64,000 nucleotides of DNA from Chelatococcus composti (GTDB taxonomy: Bacteria; Pseudomonadota; Alphaproteobacteria; Rhizobiales; Beijerinckiaceae): contig NZ_JACHEH010000001.1 of NCBI RefSeq assembly GCF_014201415.1, positions 186,001 to 250,000 on the forward strand, in the 5' to 3' direction. The stretch's first letter is position 1. Each line of letters opens with the position of its first letter. Position numbers and translations under genes: made by a program. Shown piece by piece: positions 27,401 to 35,700 of this stretch. The notes below the pieces were generated by a model, which was given only the letters and a program-made list of their open reading frames with translations, did no database searches and had not been told where the DNA came from.

Positions 27401-28666
27401 ATGAAGCACACGAGATCCGGCTCCGGCGGCTCAGGCCCGCGCGCCGGTGCGCCCACGCGGAGCGGCCGCAGGCCGGGACGTGCCGGGCAGCAGGCGGCTC
27501 AGGGCGCAGGCAAGGCCAAAGGCGCGGGCAAGGGGCCCGCGCGCAGCGTGCGCGGTCTCGATGGCACCAAGGCGACGCCTGCCAAGGCCCCGCGCGCGGC
27601 TGCGCTTGCGGCCCCGCCCGGGGCCGGGACGAAGGCTGCCGCCAAGGCAGCAGCGACCGAGACGCTCGTGACCGGCGTCCAGACCCTGATCGTTGCACCC
27701 GACGAGGCGGGCATGCGCCTCGACCGCTTTCTTGTCGCCCGCTTTCCGCAGCTCGCCTTCACCCACATCCAGCGCATCGTGCGCAAGGGCGAGCTGCGCG
27801 TCGACATGAAGCGCGCCAAGCCGAACGACCGGCTCGAGGCAGGCCAGAGCGTGCGCGTGCCGCCACTCAGGCTCGAGGAGAATAAGCCTGCCGCCCGCAC
27901 GCCGGCGAAGGACCAGAGCGACGCGGCTTTCCTCAAGTCCATCACGCTCTACGAGGACAAGGACGTCCTCGTGCTCAACAAGCCCATGGGGCTCGCCGTG
28001 CAGGGCGGTTCCGGCACCACGCGCCATGTCGACGGTATGCTGGAGGCCCTGCGTGACGCCGACGGGCAGAAGCCGCGCCTCGTGCACCGGCTCGACAAGG
28101 ACACGGCCGGCTGCCTCGTCGTCGCCAAGACGCGCTTTGCTGCGACGACGCTCGCCAAGTCATTCCGCTCGCGCTCGGCCCGCAAGATCTACTGGGCGCT
28201 CGTCGCCGGCGTGCCGAGGGTTCGGCAGGGGCGCATCTCGACCTATCTCGCGAAGGAGGAGGCGGGCGACGGCGACGCCCGCATGCGCGTCGCCCAGCAC
28301 GGGGAGGAGGGCGCGAGCCACGCCGTGACCTATTACGCCGTGGTGGATACGGCGGCGCAGAAGCTCGCCTGGCTCTCGCTGAAGCCGGTGACGGGCCGCA
28401 CGCACCAGCTGCGCGCGCACACGGCGCATATCGGCCACCCCATCGTCGGCGATCCGAAATATTTCAACGTCGAGAACTGGGAGCTGCCGGGCGGCATCCA
28501 GAACCGCCTGCACCTGCTGGCGCGGCGCATCGTCATTCCGCATCCGCGCACGGGCAAGCCCATCGACGTGACGGCGCCGCTGCCGCCGCACATGCAGCAG
28601 TCGTGGAACCTGCTCGGCTTCGACACGAGCGGCTACGATCCGATTGTCGAGGCACCGGAGGACTAG
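27401..28666 (+). CDS. RluA-family 23S rRNA pseudouridine synthase, RluC-like
   Basis: Pseudouridine synthase predicted to modify 23S rRNA uridines. It has 421 residues, longer than the usual 310-330, because residues 1 to about 95 form a low-complexity extension of Ala, Gly, Lys, Arg and Pro. An S4 RNA-binding domain follows (MRLDRFLVARFPQL near residue 106-120, RIVRKGELRVD), then the catalytic domain with the signature RLVHRLDKDTAGCLV, where Asp232 is the nucleophile, and later GRTHQLRAHTAHIGHPIVGD. GGAG precedes the ATG. The stop lies two bases before the next gene. RluC-like is the best assignment; RluD cannot be excluded. Confidence 0.92.
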   Translation: MKHTRSGSGGSGPRAGAPTRSGRRPGRAGQQAAQGAGKAKGAGKGPARSVRGLDGTKATPAKAPRAAALAAPPGAGTKAAAKAAATETLVTGVQTLIVAPDEAGMRLDRFLVARFPQLAFTHIQRIVRKGELRVDMKRAKPNDRLEAGQSVRVPPLRLEENKPAARTPAKDQSDAAFLKSITLYEDKDVLVLNKPMGLAVQGGSGTTRHVDGMLEALRDADGQKPRLVHRLDKDTAGCLVVAKTRFAATTLAKSFRSRSARKIYWALVAGVPRVRQGRISTYLAKEEAGDGDARMRVAQHGEEGASHAVTYYAVVDTAAQKLAWLSLKPVTGRTHQLRAHTAHIGHPIVGDPKYFNVENWELPGGIQNRLHLLARRIVIPHPRTGKPIDVTAPLPPHMQQSWNLLGFDTSGYDPIVEAPED

Positions 28667-28668
28667 GA

Positions 28669-29349
28669 GTGCGCTTCCTCGTCTTCGACATAGACGGCAC
28701 GCTGGTGGACAGCCAGAACCTGCTCGTTGCCGCGCAGGAGGCGACCTTTGCGGCCCACGGCCTGCCGCCGCCGAGCCGGGAGCGGGTGCTGTCGGTGGTC
28801 GGCCTGTCGTTGGCGGAGACCTTTCGGGTGCTGGCCGGGCCGGAGGGCCCGCATGCCGCGCTGGAGGCGACCTATCGCGCCACCTTTGCGCGGCTCGTTG
28901 CCGAGCCGTCCCTGGCCTCGCAGCTCTTTCCGGGCGTCGATGCCCTGCTGCGTGATCTTGCGGCGCGGGACAATCATTTCCTCGGCATTGCCACCGGCAA
29001 GTCGCAGCGCGGCGTGCGGCGGCTGTTCGAGGCCCACGGCTGGCATACGCTGTTCGCGAGCGTACAAACCGCGGACGATGCGCCGTCGAAGCCTCATCCG
29101 GCCATGCTGGAGCAGGCGATGGGAGAGGTGGGGGCGACGCCTGGGCAGACCGTCATGATCGGTGACAGCACCTTCGACATGCAGATGGCGCGGGCGGCGG
29201 GCTGCCGCGCCGTTGGCGTCGCCTGGGGCTACTGCAAGGTCGATGCCCTGCGGGCGGCTGGCGCGCAGCTGATTGTGGAGTCGGTTGAGGAACTTGCGGC
29301 TGTTCTTGCTGAAACCGATTCAACCGTGGGCCTCGGCGCGGTGCCCTGA
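28669..29349 (+). CDS. HAD-family hydrolase, phosphoglycolate phosphatase-like
   Basis: Haloacid dehalogenase superfamily phosphatase, 226 residues. Motif I is FDIDGTLVDSQ with Asp7 as nucleophile and Asp9 as acid/base; a small cap domain follows, and motif IV is MIGDSTFDMQMARAAG. The start is a GTG placed after GGAGGACTAGGA, two bases past the stop of the pseudouridine synthase gene; longer in-frame forms overlap that gene. It is annotated in relatives as a HAD-IA hydrolase. The substrate is not evident; a role in phosphoglycolate or nucleotide clean-up is only an inference from family membership. The gene is followed by ATP12 after 99 bases. Confidence 0.88.
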   Translation: MRFLVFDIDGTLVDSQNLLVAAQEATFAAHGLPPPSRERVLSVVGLSLAETFRVLAGPEGPHAALEATYRATFARLVAEPSLASQLFPGVDALLRDLAARDNHFLGIATGKSQRGVRRLFEAHGWHTLFASVQTADDAPSKPHPAMLEQAMGEVGATPGQTVMIGDSTFDMQMARAAGCRAVGVAWGYCKVDALRAAGAQLIVESVEELAAVLAETDSTVGLGAVP

Positions 29350-29448
29350 CTGGCGGCTGCAGCGCCGATTCCGCTTTCGACTCGAAGCCATTGACGGCGA
29401 ATCGTTTCCGCCGTCGCCGCGGGGGCCTCTTCATGCTAAGGACGCGCC

Positions 29449-30240
29449 ATGCGTGACGAACTGACCATCGACTGGTTCCCGAAGGAAGGCGAGGCCGTGC
29501 GCGACCCCATGCGGGCGGCCCAGCAGTCCATGAAGGCGCACCTGCCGCGCCGCTTCTACAAGGAAGCGGCGGTGGAGGAGCGCGCGGAGGGCTTCGTTCT
29601 GCTGCTCGACGGGCGTCCGGCCCGCACCCCGGGCAAGGCCCTGCTGGCCCTGCCGACGCAGGCGGCGGGCGAGGCCGTGGCGGCGGAATGGGCCGCACAG
29701 GGGGAGCACATCGATCCGGCCGCGATGCCGCTCACGCGCATCGCCAATTCGGCCATCGACGGGGTGTCGCGGGAGATGGAGGCGGTGGCGGCCGATGTCG
29801 TCAAATACGCCGGTTCGGACCTGCTATGTTACCGCGCCGAGGGGCCGGAGCGCCTCGTCGCGCGTCAGCAGCAGATCTGGGATCCCATTCTCGCCTGGGT
29901 GCGGGAGGCGCTTGGGGCGCGCTTTGTGCTGGCCGAGGGAGTGATGTTTGTGGCCCAGCCCGAGGCCTCGCTCGCGGCCGTGGCTGCGGCTGTTGCCCGC
30001 TTCGACCGCCCGATGGCGCTCGCCGCGCTGCACGTGCTGACGACGCTGAGCGGCTCGGCGCTCATTGCGCTCGCCGTTGCGCTGGACCACCTGACGCCGG
30101 AGGCCGCGTGGCTCGCGGCGCATGTCGACGAGGACGTGCAGATGGAGATCTGGGGTGAGGACCAGGAGGCCCTTGAGCGTCGGGCGGCGCGCTGGCGTGA
30201 GTTTGCCGCTGCCGCGCAGATGCTGCGGGCCCTCGCTTGA
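29449..30240 (+). CDS. ATP12-type F1-ATPase assembly chaperone
   Basis: Homologue of mitochondrial ATP12, which binds the F1 alpha subunit during assembly of ATP synthase. It has 263 residues. Family features are RRFYKEAAVEE near residue 35, LLLDGRPARTPGKALLALP, AAEWAAQGEHIDPAAMPLTR, and the late WGEDQEALERRAARWREF helix. AAGGACGCGCC precedes the ATG. The presence of this gene is characteristic of alphaproteobacteria. Its stop codon touches a set of inverted repeats that lead into pccB, so expression of the two genes may be linked. Confidence 0.93.
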   Translation: MRDELTIDWFPKEGEAVRDPMRAAQQSMKAHLPRRFYKEAAVEERAEGFVLLLDGRPARTPGKALLALPTQAAGEAVAAEWAAQGEHIDPAAMPLTRIANSAIDGVSREMEAVAADVVKYAGSDLLCYRAEGPERLVARQQQIWDPILAWVREALGARFVLAEGVMFVAQPEASLAAVAAAVARFDRPMALAALHVLTTLSGSALIALAVALDHLTPEAAWLAAHVDEDVQMEIWGEDQEALERRAARWREFAAAAQMLRALA

Positions 30241-30352
30241 CAGGAACCTGCCGCATCCGGGCTTGCGCCTATCCGCCTACCGTATCGGTTCCTGCGGCCC
30301 GGCCGGCGTGTTAAGCACGCAGCAAGAGGGAACCGACCGAGGGATAGGCGCA
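30241..30352 (+). promoter_or_regulatory. Nested inverted repeats enclosing the pccB ribosome binding site
   Basis: TGCGCCTATCC (30264-30274) is the exact reverse complement of GGATAGGCGCA (30342-30352), which includes part of the pccB ribosome binding site and the A of its ATG. Inside lie CGGTTCC (30286-30292) with GGAACCG (30329-30335), and GCGTG-TTAAG-CACGC (30306-30320). In addition CAGGAACC (30241-30248), directly after the upstream stop codon, is the exact complement of GGTTCCTG (30287-30294), so two alternative foldings compete for the same bases. The layout is that of a translational switch or a coupling device. No riboswitch class is recognised. Part of it could also be a DNA operator or promoter. 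Confidence 0.6.
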
Positions 30353-31884
30353 TGAAGGACATCCTCGAGAAGCTCGAAGAGCGGCGCGCCGGTGCGCGCA
30401 TCGGCGGCGGCGAGAAGCGCATCGCGGCCCAGCATGCGCGCGGCAAGCTGACGGCGCGCGAGCGCATCGAGCTGCTGCTCGACAAGGGCTCCTTCGAGGA
30501 GTTCGACATGTTCGTCGAGCATCGGTGCGTCGACTTTGGCATGGAGGGGACGAAGTTTCCCGGCGACGGTGTCGTCACCGGCTGGGGCACCATCAACGGC
30601 CGCACCGTCTTCGTCTTTGCCAAGGACTTCACCGTCTTCGGCGGCTCGCTATCGGAGACGCACGCGCAGAAGATCACCAAGATCCAGGACATGGCGGTGA
30701 AGATGCGCGCGCCGATCATCGGCCTGTTCGACGCCGGCGGCGCCCGCATCCAGGAGGGGGTCGCGGCTCTCGGCGGCTATGGCGAGGTATTCAAGCGCAA
30801 CGTCATTGCCTCGGGCGTCATCCCGCAGATTTCGGTGATTATGGGCCCGTGCGCCGGCGGCGACGTCTACTCGCCGGCCATGACCGATTTCATCTTCATG
30901 GTGCGCGACACCAGCTACATGTTCGTGACCGGGCCGGATGTGGTGAAGACGGTAACCAACGAGACCGTCACCGCGGAGGAGCTGGGCGGCGCCAAGGTAC
31001 ACACGACGAAATCCTCCGTCGCCGACGGCGCGTGGGACAACGACGTGGAGGCCTTGCTGCAGGTCCGCCGGCTGATGGACTTCCTGCCGTCCAACAACAC
31101 CGAGGGCGTGCCGGAATGGCCGACCGACGACCCGGCGGACCGGGTGGAGATGTCACTCGACACGCTCGTGCCGGACAACCCGAACAAGCCCTATGACATG
31201 AAGGAACTCGTCCTGAAGGTTGCGGACGAAGGAGATTTCTTCGAGATTCAAGAGGCTTATGCCAAGAATATCATAACGGGATTCATCCGGCTTGAAGGCC
31301 GCACGGTTGGTGTCGTGGCCAACCAGCCGATGGTGCTCGCCGGCGTGCTCGATGCTGATGCCTCGCGCAAGGCGGCGCGGTTCGTGCGCTTCTGCGATGC
31401 CTTCGAGATCCCGATCCTCACCTTTGTCGATGTGCCCGGCTTCCTGCCCGGCACGGCGCAGGAGTATGGCGGCCTCATCAAGCACGGCGCCAAGCTGCTC
31501 TACGCCTATTCGGAAGCCACGGTGCCGCTCGTCACGGTCATCACGCGCAAGGCTTTTGGCGGCGCCTATGACGTCATGGCGTCGAAGCACGTCGGCGGCG
31601 ACGTGAACTACGCCTGGCCGACGGCGCAGATCGCCGTGATGGGGGCCAAGGGCGCGGTGGAGATCATCTTCCGCCAGGATATCGGCGATGCGGAGAAGAT
31701 CGCGGCACGCACGAAGCAGTACGAGGACCGCTTCATGTCACCCTTCGTCGCCGCCGAGCGCGGCTATATCGACGAAGTGATCATGCCGCACTCGACGCGC
31801 CGGCGCGTGGCGCGCGCCTTCGCCATGCTGCGCACCAAGAAGGCCGAGCGGCCCTGGCGCAAGCACGACAATATCCCGCTTTAG
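30352..31884 (+). CDS. pccB: Propionyl/acyl-CoA carboxylase beta (carboxyltransferase) subunit
   Basis: Carboxyltransferase subunit that moves the carboxyl group from carboxybiotin to propionyl-CoA (or a related acyl-CoA), giving methylmalonyl-CoA. It has 510 residues, the usual PccB length. Two crotonase-like halves are visible: the first with [17 protein letters not shown] and the acyl-CoA-binding [16 protein letters not shown], the second with [19 protein letters not shown] and [18 protein letters not shown]. The ATG follows GAGGGATAGGCGC, which is part of a strong inverted repeat. The biotin-carrying partner is encoded by pccA about 5 kb downstream. PHA synthase further on hints that propionyl-CoA metabolism and storage are both active, which is an inference. 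Confidence 0.95.
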   Translation: MKDILEKLEERRAGARIGGGEKRIAAQHARGKLTARERIELLLDKGSFEEFDMFVEHRCVDFGMEGTKFPGDGVVTGWGTINGRTVFVFAKDFTVFGGSLSETHAQKITKIQDMAVKMRAPIIGLFDAGGARIQEGVAALGGYGEVFKRNVIASGVIPQISVIMGPCAGGDVYSPAMTDFIFMVRDTSYMFVTGPDVVKTVTNETVTAEELGGAKVHTTKSSVADGAWDNDVEALLQVRRLMDFLPSNNTEGVPEWPTDDPADRVEMSLDTLVPDNPNKPYDMKELVLKVADEGDFFEIQEAYAKNIITGFIRLEGRTVGVVANQPMVLAGVLDADASRKAARFVRFCDAFEIPILTFVDVPGFLPGTAQEYGGLIKHGAKLLYAYSEATVPLVTVITRKAFGGAYDVMASKHVGGDVNYAWPTAQIAVMGAKGAVEIIFRQDIGDAEKIAARTKQYEDRFMSPFVAAERGYIDEVIMPHSTRRRVARAFAMLRTKKAERPWRKHDNIPL

Positions 31885-31951
31885 GAGGCGGGCGTTGCGG
31901 CTTCGGGGCGGCGGAGACGCCGGCCCCTGCGGGAACTGACGGGCGCGGAGG

Positions 31952-33157
31952 CTAGCGCCCGTCGATCTCCTCCACCGTGCCGAGTGCCGGCTTCTCCACC
32001 TTTCGCAGCTCGCGCCCGATGCGCTCGACGGCGCGGAACACGCGCACGAAGTTGCGCGAGGCGATGCCGGCAATGGCGTCCTCCGACCAGCCGCGGCGGA
32101 TAAGCTCGGCCAGGAGGTGGGGGAAGCGGCTCGCATTCTCCAGTCCCTGCGGCGTCGGGCCGCCGAAGAAGTCGGAGCCGATGCCGACGTGCCGGATACC
32201 GGCCTTGTCGGCGATATACTCGATGTGATCGCACAGCTGCTCCAGCGTGCCGCGTGGCCAGGGGCCCGCCTCGCGCGTGCGCGCCGCCACGGCGTCGTCC
32301 ACGGAGATGTCGTGGCGCCCCTTGCCGAACTCGTCCTTCAGCGGGCGCATCCAGTCGCGCGACTGTTGGCTGATGAAATCCGGCACGAAGGTGGCCATGA
32401 CGATGCCACCGTTGGTCCTGAGGCGGGCCAGCACGTCGTCCGGCACGTTGCGCGGATGGTCACACAGGGCGAAGGCATTGGAGTGGGAGAAGACGACCGG
32501 CGCGCGCGAGATGTCCAGCACCTGCCGCATGACATCGTGCGAGACATGGGCGCAGTCGACGATCATGCCGAGGCGGTTGAGCTCCCGCACGACGGCGCGG
32601 CCGAAGGCCGTGAGGCCGCCGTGGCGCGGCGCGTCGGTGGCGGAATCGACCCAGTCCAGCGTCTCGTTGTGGCAGAGCGTCATCAGCCGCGCGCCGGCGG
32701 CGTGCCAGACGCGCAGGGGCGCCAGGCTGTTCTCGAGGCCGACGCCGCCTTCCACGGCGATGAAGGAGGCAATCTTGCCGAGCTTCTTGGCCTTGGCGAT
32801 GTCGCTGGCCTTCGTTGCCGGCATGAAGACGTCGGGGTGCGCTTCCTGAATGCGCAGGATGGTGTCGATCTGCTCCAGAGTCGTGCGGCCCGGATGGGGC
32901 ACATAGGTGGGGATGAAGGCCGCCCAGAACTGGGCACTGACGCGGCCGGCGCGCAGGCGGGGAATGTCGGTGTCACCGTCCTGGTGCTCACGCGTCAGGT
33001 CATATGCCAGGACATCGCCGCGGACCGTGGGATCCTGGCGGATCACCCACGGCAGGTCGTTGTGGCCGTCGACCAGCGGCAGCGTTTCCAGAAGACGAAG
33101 TGCCTTGTCGAGAGCGTCGTCGCGCGTCGGCGACTTGCGAGCCGCAGCCTTTGCCAA
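31952..33157 (-). CDS. Membrane dipeptidase family (peptidase M19)
   Basis: Zinc dipeptidase of the renal dipeptidase family, about 401 residues. The first metal motif is DGHNDLPWV (His and Asp), followed by FIAVEGG with the bridging Glu, TLCHNETLDW, and the later His ligands in VSHDVMRQVLD and VFSHSNAFALCDHPRN. GIGSDFFGG near the end is the usual substrate-site Asp. The start is uncertain: a TTG preceded by GAGGGGGAAGAA is preferred here, and a TTG 15 codons upstream has no binding site. No signal peptide or lipid anchor is visible, so a cytosolic enzyme is possible. It is convergent with pccB and its substrate is unknown. Confidence 0.88.
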   Translation of the reverse strand: MAKAAARKSPTRDDALDKALRLLETLPLVDGHNDLPWVIRQDPTVRGDVLAYDLTREHQDGDTDIPRLRAGRVSAQFWAAFIPTYVPHPGRTTLEQIDTILRIQEAHPDVFMPATKASDIAKAKKLGKIASFIAVEGGVGLENSLAPLRVWHAAGARLMTLCHNETLDWVDSATDAPRHGGLTAFGRAVVRELNRLGMIVDCAHVSHDVMRQVLDISRAPVVFSHSNAFALCDHPRNVPDDVLARLRTNGGIVMATFVPDFISQQSRDWMRPLKDEFGKGRHDISVDDAVAARTREAGPWPRGTLEQLCDHIEYIADKAGIRHVGIGSDFFGGPTPQGLENASRFPHLLAELIRRGWSEDAIAGIASRNFVRVFRAVERIGRELRKVEKPALGTVEEIDGR

Positions 33158-33298
33158 TTCTTCTTCCCCCTCGTTGGAGCCGGCCCCGAGGCCGGCCGCC
33201 AAACACTCGGACCCCCGACGGCGCTTGGCAAGCGACTGCGGGGCGGAGCTGCCGGGCGAGCCCTGCAGAAGATGCGGAGGCCGGCCCGAGTGGGGCTG

Positions 33299-33904
33299 TC
33301 AGCCGGCCTGCGCCAGCCAGTCTGTAGCGATGTCGAGATCGGCCCGCGTCAGGCTGTGTCCTGCCGGCAGTACTTCGTGCCGCACGGTGGCGCCGGCCCC
33401 GCGCAGCAGGCCCGCGAGTCGGGTGGCGTCCTCCGCGGGAATCATCGGATCGGCCGAGCCGGACAGGATCAGCACGGGCTTGCCGCCGAGGTCCGGCAGC
33501 TCGTCCGGAACGAGCGGCGTCATGGCCCTCAGAAGAACGGCGCCGGCGAGCGTCTGCGGTGCGAGCAGCATCATCGCCGCGGCGATGTTCGCGCCGTTCG
33601 AGAAGCCGAGGGCCAGCGGCTGCGCTATGCCGTAGCGCTCGCGCGCTTCGTCGACGAAGGCGGCCAGCTCGGCCGCGCGCAGCTTGATGTCCTCCACGTC
33701 GAACCGGCCTTCGCCGAAGCGGCGGAAGAAGCGGGGCATGCCGTTCTCCAGCACCTTGCCGCGCGGGGAAAGAAGCGCCGCCTCCGGAGCCAGCCTGCGC
33801 CCCAGCGGCACGAGATCGTGCTCGTCGCCGCCGGTGCCGTGCAGAAGGAGAAGGGGACGGCGCTGGTCGCTGCCAGCCTCGTAATGGTGGATGAAATCGG
33901 CCAT
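33299..33904 (-). CDS. Alpha/beta hydrolase, MhqD-like carboxylesterase/phospholipase
   Basis: Small esterase of the carboxylesterase/phospholipase family, 201 residues from the ATG of MADFIHHYEAG. The oxyanion region is LLLHGTGGDEHDLVPLG, the nucleophile elbow is GFSNGANIAA, and the acid and base are expected at GSADPMIP and AGHSL. The gene follows the ring-cleaving dioxygenase gene in the same direction after a 60-base spacer that holds a perfect 10-base-pair hairpin. Such dioxygenase-hydrolase pairs (MhqO/MhqD, MhqE/MhqD) act in detoxification of quinones in Firmicutes. The same function here is an inference from the pairing. Confidence 0.88.
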   Translation of the reverse strand: MADFIHHYEAGSDQRRPLLLLHGTGGDEHDLVPLGRRLAPEAALLSPRGKVLENGMPRFFRRFGEGRFDVEDIKLRAAELAAFVDEARERYGIAQPLALGFSNGANIAAAMMLLAPQTLAGAVLLRAMTPLVPDELPDLGGKPVLILSGSADPMIPAEDATRLAGLLRGAGATVRHEVLPAGHSLTRADLDIATDWLAQAG

Positions 33905-33916
33905 TGCACATGTCCT

Positions 33917-33943
33917 GCCGTGCCCGAGGGGGGCGGGCACGGC
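33917..33943 (-). promoter_or_regulatory. Intercistronic hairpin between dioxygenase and hydrolase genes
   Basis: GCCGTGCCCG and CGGGCACGGC form a perfect 10-base-pair stem around a seven-base loop in the 60-base gap, just upstream of the ribosome binding site of the hydrolase gene. There is no T-run on the coding strand. It is likely to affect mRNA stability or the relative output of the two genes. Confidence 0.6.
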
Positions 33944-33964
33944 TCACGGGGTTGAGAAACCTGC

Positions 33965-34897
33965 TCAGTCGAGCAGGGGCAGGGCGGCTTCGATCCGCTC
34001 CCGGTCCTTCTCGTAGAAGGGCGGCAGCTTGAGCGACGTGCCGAGCGCATCGCGCGGCTCGTCGATGGCGAAGCCTGGGTCGTCGGTGGCGATCTCGAAA
34101 ATCACGCCGCCGGGCTCGCGGAAGTAGATGGAGCGGAAATAGTTGCGCTCCTTCTGCTCCGTCGTCGCGATGCCGAACTTCTCGCGCAGCGCCTTCGCCA
34201 TTGCTGCCTGGTCCGCATCGCTCGCGGCGCGGAAGGCGATGTGATGCACCGATCCCGCGCCCAGCGTGCCGGGCAGGAAGCCGCCGGCAATTCTGAGGTC
34301 CACATAGGCGCCGACGTCGGCCTCGCCGCGGTAGCGGATGATGTTCTCCGTGCGGGCTCCCTGCACGAAGCCGAAGACCTGGGTGAGGACCGCGGCCGTC
34401 GGCTCTGGCCTGTCGACAAGCAATGTCACGCCGGCAAAGCCGCGTACGGCGGCCTCGGCCGGGACATCCGCCGTCGTCCAGGCATGCGAGCCGGCGAGGC
34501 CGGACGTGCCGACGAGCGCAAGGCGCGTGCCGTCCGGATCGCGAAAGGGAAGGACCGTGCGTTCGAAACGCCGCGTCGGGGCCTCGTGGGTGACGCCATG
34601 GGACACGAAGCGCTCCATCCAGAAGCCGAGCGCCTCCTCCGGCACGCGAAAGGCGACTTCCAGCGTCTGGCCGACGCCGGGCCGCCCCGGTGCCACGTGC
34701 GACCAGGGGAAGAAGGTGAGAATGGTCCCGGGGGAGCCCACCTCGTCACCGAAATAGAAGTGGTAGGTGCTGGGGTCGTCGAAGTTTACCGTCTTTTTGA
34801 CGAAGCGCAGCCCGATGACCCGCGTGTAGAAGTCGAGGTTGCGCCGCGGATCGCTGGCGATCGCGGTGACGTGGTGGATGCCTGCCGAACGTGCCAT
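33965..34897 (-). CDS. Ring-cleaving dioxygenase, MhqO/glyoxalase family
   Basis: Vicinal-oxygen-chelate dioxygenase of 310 residues from the ATG of MARSAGIHHVTAIASD, which follows GGGAGCAGAGCC. Two glyoxalase-type modules are seen. The probable metal ligands are His in GIHHVTA, His in SVHHIAFRA and Glu in GVIFEIATDDPG. The family includes hydroquinone-specific extradiol dioxygenases. It is paired with an MhqD-like esterase on the same strand. An inverted repeat (ACCTCT and AGAGGT) about 90 bases upstream may be the operator of a regulator that is not in this window. Confidence 0.9.
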   Translation of the reverse strand: MARSAGIHHVTAIASDPRRNLDFYTRVIGLRFVKKTVNFDDPSTYHFYFGDEVGSPGTILTFFPWSHVAPGRPGVGQTLEVAFRVPEEALGFWMERFVSHGVTHEAPTRRFERTVLPFRDPDGTRLALVGTSGLAGSHAWTTADVPAEAAVRGFAGVTLLVDRPEPTAAVLTQVFGFVQGARTENIIRYRGEADVGAYVDLRIAGGFLPGTLGAGSVHHIAFRAASDADQAAMAKALREKFGIATTEQKERNYFRSIYFREPGGVIFEIATDDPGFAIDEPRDALGTSLKLPPFYEKDRERIEAALPLLD

Positions 34898-34982
34898 GGC
34901 TCTGCTCCCTGGCGCCTGTTGCCGATCTTGCTGCCAGATGGCGATGGCGGCGCATATTCCCAGTCGCGCAAACCGCTTTTGC

Positions 34983-35000
34983 ACCTCTACAAGCAGAGGT
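34983..35000. promoter_or_regulatory. Inverted repeat upstream of the dioxygenase gene
   Basis: ACCTCT-ACAAGC-AGAGGT is a dyad with six-base arms and a six-base spacer, 86 bases before the dioxygenase start in the divergent region toward the 151-residue protein gene. Size and position suit a dimeric repressor of the MarR or TetR type, but no regulator is encoded nearby. Confidence 0.4.
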
Positions 35001-35188
35001 CGCCCTCATGATGGCGAAAGTTGCGCCGGCGATGGTGATGGTCCGTCAACCACGCCCCGTCAACAACGCTTAACCTGAACGAAGATTCACGATTGGCCGT
35101 TAAGAACTTGGCGAGTGGTTGGGCGCAGGATCGTTCGCGACAGGAAGCAATCACACCGGCGCAAATAATGCCGGGGAGGCGTCGAACA

Positions 35189-35644
35189 ATGACCAACAAG
35201 AACTTCTTCCGTTTCGTCGACGAGATTCTCGATCGTCAGTGCATTACTGCAAAGGATGTGGCGCATCTCCAGCGTGATATCTTGCCGGATGGCATCACGT
35301 GCCGTGAGGAAGCCGATGTGCTCATCGCGCTCGACCGTGCCGTGAAGCACCAGGACGCGTCCTTCGCCGATTGCCTCGTGGCGATGCTCGTCGATTTCGT
35401 GGTGTGGGGCGAGCGCCCCACGGGCATCGTGCGCGGCGAGGATGCTCACTGGCTCGTCACTTCCCTTGGCGCCGGCGGCGGGCCCACCGTCAACGCCCTG
35501 CGCGTCGGGATGGAAATCGTGCGCGAGGCCCAGCAGGTGGACGAGGTGCTGCTCGCCTTCCTGCTGCGTGGCCAGGGCAACCGCCTGCGCCGGGCGCTGG
35601 GCGAGCCGGCCAGGCCCATGCCGCGCCGCTTCGCCGCAGCCTGA
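35189..35644 (+). CDS. Protein of unknown function, 151 residues
   Basis: I do not recognise a named family. The protein starts MTNKNFFRFVDEILD after GGGGAGGCG; in-frame ATGs 7 and 32 codons earlier are possible but less well placed. It is soluble and mostly helical in appearance, with DVAHLQRDILPDGI, EEADVLIALDRAVK and FADCLVAMLVDFVVWG, and ends in a basic Arg/Pro/Ala tail. There are no metal-binding clusters or membrane segments. The upstream region contains an imperfect direct repeat, GTCAACNACGC, at 35045 and 35059. It is followed by the MgtC/DUF4010 gene after 56 bases. The composition matches its neighbours, so it looks like a genuine resident gene. Confidence 0.75.
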   Translation: MTNKNFFRFVDEILDRQCITAKDVAHLQRDILPDGITCREEADVLIALDRAVKHQDASFADCLVAMLVDFVVWGERPTGIVRGEDAHWLVTSLGAGGGPTVNALRVGMEIVREAQQVDEVLLAFLLRGQGNRLRRALGEPARPMPRRFAAA

Positions 35645-35700
35645 GGCGCGTGCGCAACATTTGTCTTTACAATCCATGCGGGTAATGACGCAGTCTGCGC

